From Chromera velia (taxonomy: Eukaryota; Sar; Chromeraceae): a stretch of DNA of 11,728 bases. Both the position numbers and the translations under genes were made by a program. The stretch lies in NCBI GenBank assembly GCA_018398765.1, contig JAHBMJ010002205.1, forward strand, positions 5,001 through 16,728, in the 5' to 3' direction. The notes below the pieces were generated by a model, which made no database searches, was not told the DNA's origin, and saw only the letters and a list, made by a program, of their open reading frames with translations. Of this stretch, positions 8,205 through 11,728 are shown piece after piece. The first letter of the stretch is position 1. The number at the start of each line of letters is the position of its first letter.

Positions 8205-9610
8205 TTACTGGTTTGCGGTTCTGACTTGCTGCTTCGTCTGTCCAGACTCGTATTCCTGCAGAGACCACTTCTGGGTCTGCGGGGGCTTGCCTCCCATGCT
8301 TTGCAGCTTTGCCTCAACCGCAGACATTCTTGCCTCGGTCTGTCCCCCCTTGTCCTTGAGGCAGGTCAGTCTCTCGAATGCCAGAGCCAGCAGGGGGAAA
8401 ACCATGTCAGAGGCGTGCGGGGGAAGTGGCGCGCCCGTTTTTTTGGCAATAAGGGCTCTCCTAACCGCCTCAAGGGTCCCCTGTTGCAGTGCAGGGAATT
8501 CACTGCATCCCTCAAGGAATCTGACCAGCACTGCTGCCACCTCGGAGTCCGCCACATCTTTGGACTTTTTCTCCGATTTCTCATCTGTGTCATCAAAGAT
8601 GTTATCTCTCTCTCGTACAACCCTCCCCGCCCATACTCTTACCACGTTCTTGGGTGGTTCTCTGTCGAACCGGATAGGTGTTTTGAACTTTCCTTCTCCG
8701 TTTGGCGCCAGGGTCAAGGCACCCCTGATGACAGAATCTTCAGGCATTATACAAGTGGAGTCTCTCTCTACCTTACTTGCTGGCAGAAACAGATTCACAT
8801 CCCATGTTGAAGGGTCTGCCTGAAACTTCCCCTTCCCCTGACCTGTGAGCATATCCCTGTCCCCAGACTCGTTGCACTCGTCGCCGTCCTTCTTCTCACG
8901 AGGCTTCTTCTGCGATCTACCTATCTCGGCCTCTTCTCGATGACCCCCATCCATTGGAGGGCCCCTCTTTTTCTGCAGTTTCTCCCAATTCGCCTCGATG
9001 TCGTCAAGGGCGGCTTCTCTGCGAGTAAGTGCCTCCTCCCCCTCCTTCTCGGCTTTCGCCCGAGCGTCCCTCCGCTCCTTGTCTTTCTCTCTCTTCGACT
9101 TCTTTTTCGGGTCCTCCTCCCCCTAACCGGGGGGTTCACCCAACATCTTGGCGAATCTGACCGTTTGATCCTCCATCAGGAATTTAGTCACATCTGCACG
9201 GACACAGACACATTCATACAGTGTCATAGCTCAGCCAGCGCCTGACTTTTGAGTTCGCGAAGCGCCGGACTCGCATGATCTTGTCTCAACTGAATGCACG
9301 TCACCCTTTGGCGTCATGCCCTGCGGTGCCTTCCAATTGTCATAATACCACGTCTGCCAGTGCCCCAAACGGCCCCCGGTATGATGTGACTGACACGAAA
9401 CTGTTGCTCAAAACCTAGGTCAAAACCGTCTCCTTGAGACTGACCTTCACTCGCGTTGAGAACCTCGAATGCGGCTCTTATGGCATCTTGTTTCTCCTCA
9501 CGCTTCTGCTTTTCCTGCTCTGTCTCCATGATCACGTCTGCGTCGACAGGGTTCGCCGGGTCACTCGTGGCGGCTGCCACCTTGGCCCTGTTCTCAGCTG
9601 ACGCTGACAT
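8205..9610 (-). CDS. Multi-exon gene for a charged Lys/Glu-rich protein, unknown function
   Basis: I do not recognise this family. Exon 1 (9610-9395) starts at ATG (MSASAENRAK) and gives an alanine/glutamate-rich helix-prone segment. An in-frame model adds 9289-9247 (QDHASPALRELK), 9193-9162 (VTKFLMEDQT) and one long exon, 9122-8205, for about 402 residues. The three introns are 105, 53 and 39 nt, start GTCAGT, GTCAGG and GTCAGA, and end CAG, CAG and TAG. The phases agree at every junction. The long exon begins with a basic/acidic coiled-coil-like stretch (KKKSKREKDKERR), then a less charged region with WDVNLFLPASK and PIRFDREPPKNVVRVW, and a leucine-rich helical part (AAVLVRFLEG, FPLLALAFERL). 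The composition suggests a nuclear or scaffold protein, or a retroelement gag-like protein; no zinc knuckle is seen. The 39-nt gap contains an in-frame TAG (9123-9125), so without that intron the gene would be broken. Confidence 0.65.
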
Positions 9611-10314
9611 CTACCTGACGATTCCGAAGAAACTGACACTGTCAGCGCCCGAGGCGAATTCAACCGAAAACTCAGAGAAAACTCAATCACTCGATACACA
9701 CTCTCGTCCGGCAACCGGAAGGCAAACGAACCTACGTCACTTCTGGCATTCGTACCTGGCAACTGACTAGCCGGTGGCTGTTCTTTTGAAGCTGATTCAA
9801 ACCATTTCGTTCGTTTTCGTCGTATTTTCTCACGGCGTCTCGCCGCGACAACCGAATTTTGATGAATTTTGTGTTCGATCGCGTTACGTCACTGCCACTT
9901 TCCGGGGCCACCTCGGCCCGCAAAGCGAAAACCCTTGCCGGCCTGCGCCTGGCCGCGAATGCCACTCGCCCGTCCGCCGGACTCCGACTTCGTTCCAGCT
10001 GAACCACCGTTCTCACTCCGTTGGATGTCTTTGGCTGGCTCCGTGAGAACTGACACCTCATTGCGGGATTCTCCCCACCCTTGGAGGTACCCAACAAGAG
10101 TTTCCCTTTAATCGTGGATTGCAGTTATCTCTTTTCCTTTCATGCCAGCGCGCGACAAAGGAAGGCTGTCACACGAGCACTGACCTTTGTACAGAGACAT
10201 ATATATCTTCGCTGATTTTTCCACCCCCCGCTTTTGATCCTGTGTCATGATATCGTCTCCTTTGTGTACTTCCTGAAAGGAGCAGTCTGCTTAACGTTGT
10301 GCCTTTCTGCCCAG
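9611..10314. promoter_or_regulatory. Intergenic region between head-to-head genes; candidate bidirectional promoter
   Basis: This separates the first ATG of the minus-strand gene (9610) from the first exon-like block of the plus-strand gene (about 10315). It is CpG-rich in its left two thirds (9830-10010) and contains CTGACACTGTCAG, a 6 bp inverted repeat with a single central base, at 9633-9645. Overlapping frames on both strands (9732-10097 minus, 9774-10046 plus) are open, as expected in stop-poor GC-rich DNA, and are not called. No TATA box or other core element can be identified with confidence. Confidence 0.35.
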
Positions 10315-10368
10315 AAACACCCCTGTGAGCTTCTGTGTAGAGAGTTCATGTCCCATGAAGGAATTGGG
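10315..10368 (+). CDS. Candidate small exon of the plus-strand gene
   Basis: After an acceptor-like pyrimidine tract (tgcctttctgcccag, ending 10314) the phase-0 reading is 18 codons, starting KHPCELLCREFMSHEG. It ends at a GTAGAG donor-like site at 10369. The next acceptor (10408) is also phase 0, which would leave an intron of only 40 nt. The join is consistent but rests on weak signals. Cysteine-rich content is unlike the rest of the gene. Confidence 0.25.
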
Positions 10369-10408
10369 GTAGAGACATTTATCCTTGATCGCATTCACAT
10401 TTGGTCAG

Positions 10409-10543
10409 GTTGAGTCTGACTGGCCATACCTCCCTTCAAGAGAGAAGCAAAGAAGGGAGGCAAGATTAGCCGATGGGCTGCGGAAGCTCCAAGAAGAGCT
10501 CTGTGCTGGTGACCGTCGAACGCAGGACGGAGTCGCCGCAAAG
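10409..10543 (+). CDS. Exon of an unknown charged-protein gene (exon A)
   Basis: Following the acceptor-like TTTGGTCAG, 45 codons read VESDWPYLPSREKQRREARL and continue as a basic, helix-prone segment with LRKLQEEL. The exon ends AAAG before GTCAGA at 10544. Strong codon-like composition and the absence of a good alternative frame support it. Its phase-0 end does not match the phase-2 acceptor at 10758, so either a small exon between 10544 and 10757 is missing, a downstream acceptor (GACGAG, before GATGACGAA) is used, or the gene is damaged. A lysine/methionine-containing frame around 10603-10720 is a candidate for the missing exon. Confidence 0.55.
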
Positions 10544-10757
10544 GTCAGACGCTGCATGCATGTGAAATCAAGGTGCATGCATGCATATGTACCTGTGTAG
10601 CGATTCCCATCGATTGGCTGTGGTGGAGAAAAAAAAGGAGACTCTACACATGATCCTTTCAACAAAGGAAATGAATGAATCAACTCTTTCCCAGCTTCTT
10701 GGTCGCTTAAATTCCATTGTTCTCCTTCCATCCTGCCGTTGCCTTGCGTGTGTGCAG

Positions 10758-11021
10758 GGACGAGGATGACGAATCTCCGGAAAGGAGGAGTCACGAAGAA
10801 GCAATTCTGGAGAAGACAGTAAGGAATGAGAGAAGAGATGGAGAAGACAAAGCGGAAACGGGAGGTGAGGCAGAATCAGACAAAGGGGAAGGAAACAAGG
10901 AGGGAGAAGAGAAAAATGGAGGCGGACAGACGCTAGAGCAGCAAGAAGGCTCCCCTGATGAGCCCTCCGTTGAGCCTTCAAAGGAGCTTTTGGACGAGAC
11001 AACCAGACAGTCGATGCAGAA
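10758..11021 (+). CDS. Exon of the plus-strand charged-protein gene (exon B)
   Basis: An acceptor with pyrimidines and GTGTGTGCAG (ending 10757) opens 87 codons of very acidic, Glu/Gly/Lys-rich sequence. It starts DEDDESPERRSHEEAILEK and ends LLDETTRQSMQ plus two bases. The donor is GTCAGT at 11022, giving phase 2. This low-complexity charged segment looks intrinsically disordered. The frame would otherwise run on to a TGA at 11053-11055. Confidence 0.6.
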
Positions 11022-11288
11022 GTCAGTACGTCGTGCCAGAGTGCTGCTCCTTTGAATCAAAAGCGCGTTGGGTTTGCATCTCAGACAGCGCGATTGTTCA
11101 GAATTCCTCCACAGACCATTGCGTGCGGTCTTGTCAAAAAGCTGTTTTCTACCCATAGGGGAGGCTCTCTCACTGTTCTCCAGCGCCCTTCAGAACAGGG
11201 GTGGGCAGGTTGTCGTGGAGTACACAGACACGCGCAAAGCCTCTTCCACTCTTCTCTTTGCCTCCTCCCTTCTTCTCTGTTCGTGCAG

Positions 11289-11377
11289 GGAGTGGTTTCA
11301 GGCGGCTGTTCGGGGAGTGGAGGATGACCTGAGGCGGATTGCCGAAAGGTGGCCCGCCGTACTGGACTCTCAAGATG
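11289..11377 (+). CDS. Exon of the plus-strand charged-protein gene (exon C)
   Basis: The acceptor TCTGTTCGTGCAG ends at 11288. The first G completes the AAG codon split by the phase-2 donor at 11022, and the exon then reads EWFQAAVRGVEDDLRRIAER and WPAVLDSQ, an amphipathic helical segment. The intron is 267 nt. The likely donor is GTCTGT at 11378. Downstream sequence is a pyrimidine microsatellite, so the next exon is outside the window or unrecognised. The gene family is unknown. Confidence 0.62.
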
Positions 11378-11400
11378 GTCTGTTCCTTACCTTGTTTCTC

Positions 11401-11465
11401 CCTTCGTTCCTTCCGTCCTTCCGTCCTTCCGTCCTTCCTTCCTTCCTTCTTTCCTTCCTTCCTTC
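11401..11465 (+). repeat. (CCTT/CCGT)n pyrimidine microsatellite
   Basis: Repeated TTCC and TTCCG units make an almost pure pyrimidine tract, with a CCGTCCTT portion first and pure CCTT later. It probably lies in an intron of the plus-strand gene. Tracts of this kind can form triplex structures and slip in replication. Confidence 0.85.
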
Positions 11466-11728
11466 ACTTCCTCTCTTTTCTCCGTCATCGAGGCACAACA
11501 ACCCCTCTTTCTACATGCATACTAGAATGAATTGTGAGTCTGTCCGTTTAATTGGGAGAGATGGGGAAACAGGGGGTGAGTGCAAAGCGGCAAATAAAAC
11601 GCCTGTAAGCGCATGTGTCCATGTGTCTGTGTGTGTTTGTCTGTTTTGTTTGCGGGCGCGGCCGCGTGGAGGGGAGAGATGCTGGCAGCCTAGGCGAGCG
11701 AGACACGCAAAAAGAGAGAGAGAAGGGG
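11466..11728. other. Window end, no gene recognised
   Basis: This contains a TG-rich tract (gtgtccatgtgtctgtgtgtgtttgtctg, about 11614-11642), then a GC-rich end with GCGGCCGC at about 11658-11665. It may be intronic sequence of the plus-strand gene. No exon with both splice signals could be placed. Confidence 0.4.

Noticed and set aside
8049-8823. Two long plus-strand ORFs (about 253 and 242 codons)
   Set aside because: They lie opposite the minus-strand exon, are Cys/Ser/Leu-rich and show no domain. The minus-strand frame has a lysine/glutamate composition and continues in frame to upstream exons.
9732-10111. Frames on both strands in the intergenic region
   Set aside because: GC-rich, stop-poor DNA opens three overlapping frames. 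None has a splice or start context better than the others.

Overview
This window reads as nuclear DNA from a unicellular eukaryote with spliceosomal introns, not bacterial or organellar DNA. The signs are short coding blocks broken by intron-like gaps, long non-coding stretches full of simple repeats, a DNA transposon with long terminal inverted repeats, a tRNA-like pol III unit, and a lone reverse-transcriptase ORF with no bacterial-style operon around it. The species cannot be fixed from sequence alone. A repeat-rich alga or alveolate would fit, but that is a guess.

Layout. 1-1214: no convincing gene; a CAGA-rich low-complexity tract lies at about 230-375. 1215-2842: a 1.63 kb non-autonomous DNA element with ~255 bp terminal inverted repeats. 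It holds an exact-length 250 bp tandem duplication and a 61-codon minus-strand ORF that looks like real protein; no transposase is visible. 3161-3274: a GC-rich, exon-like patch that could be read on either strand. 3758-5191: a 478-codon minus-strand frame encoding a reverse transcriptase (motifs A, B and C all present) without an ATG before residue 100. 5192-8086: mostly non-coding, with short direct repeats, a degenerate tRNA-like unit with A and B boxes, an array of GGTC-type motifs at ~30 bp spacing, hairpins, and a 33 bp minisatellite with a possible relic about 0.6 kb downstream.

8205-9610 (possibly 8087-9610): a minus-strand multi-exon gene for a charged, lysine/glutamate-rich protein of unknown function, about 402 residues under the best splice model. 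10315-11377: exons of a plus-strand gene for another charged protein of unknown function, starting head-to-head with the previous gene across about 0.7 kb. A pyrimidine (CCTT)n tract follows.

The most interesting points are: (a) the two charged-protein genes can be joined in frame only if most introns begin with GTCAG rather than the usual GTAAG/GTGAG; (b) copies within the transposon differ almost only by transitions; (c) the reverse transcriptase has a large A-B insertion and resembles Penelope-like or telomerase-like relatives more than common LINE or LTR enzymes, but no endonuclease is seen; (d) the transposon may carry a captured gene fragment; (e) the GGTC motif array is phased at 15/30 bp just downstream of the tRNA-like unit. 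All splice models here come from reading frames and consensus signals only.
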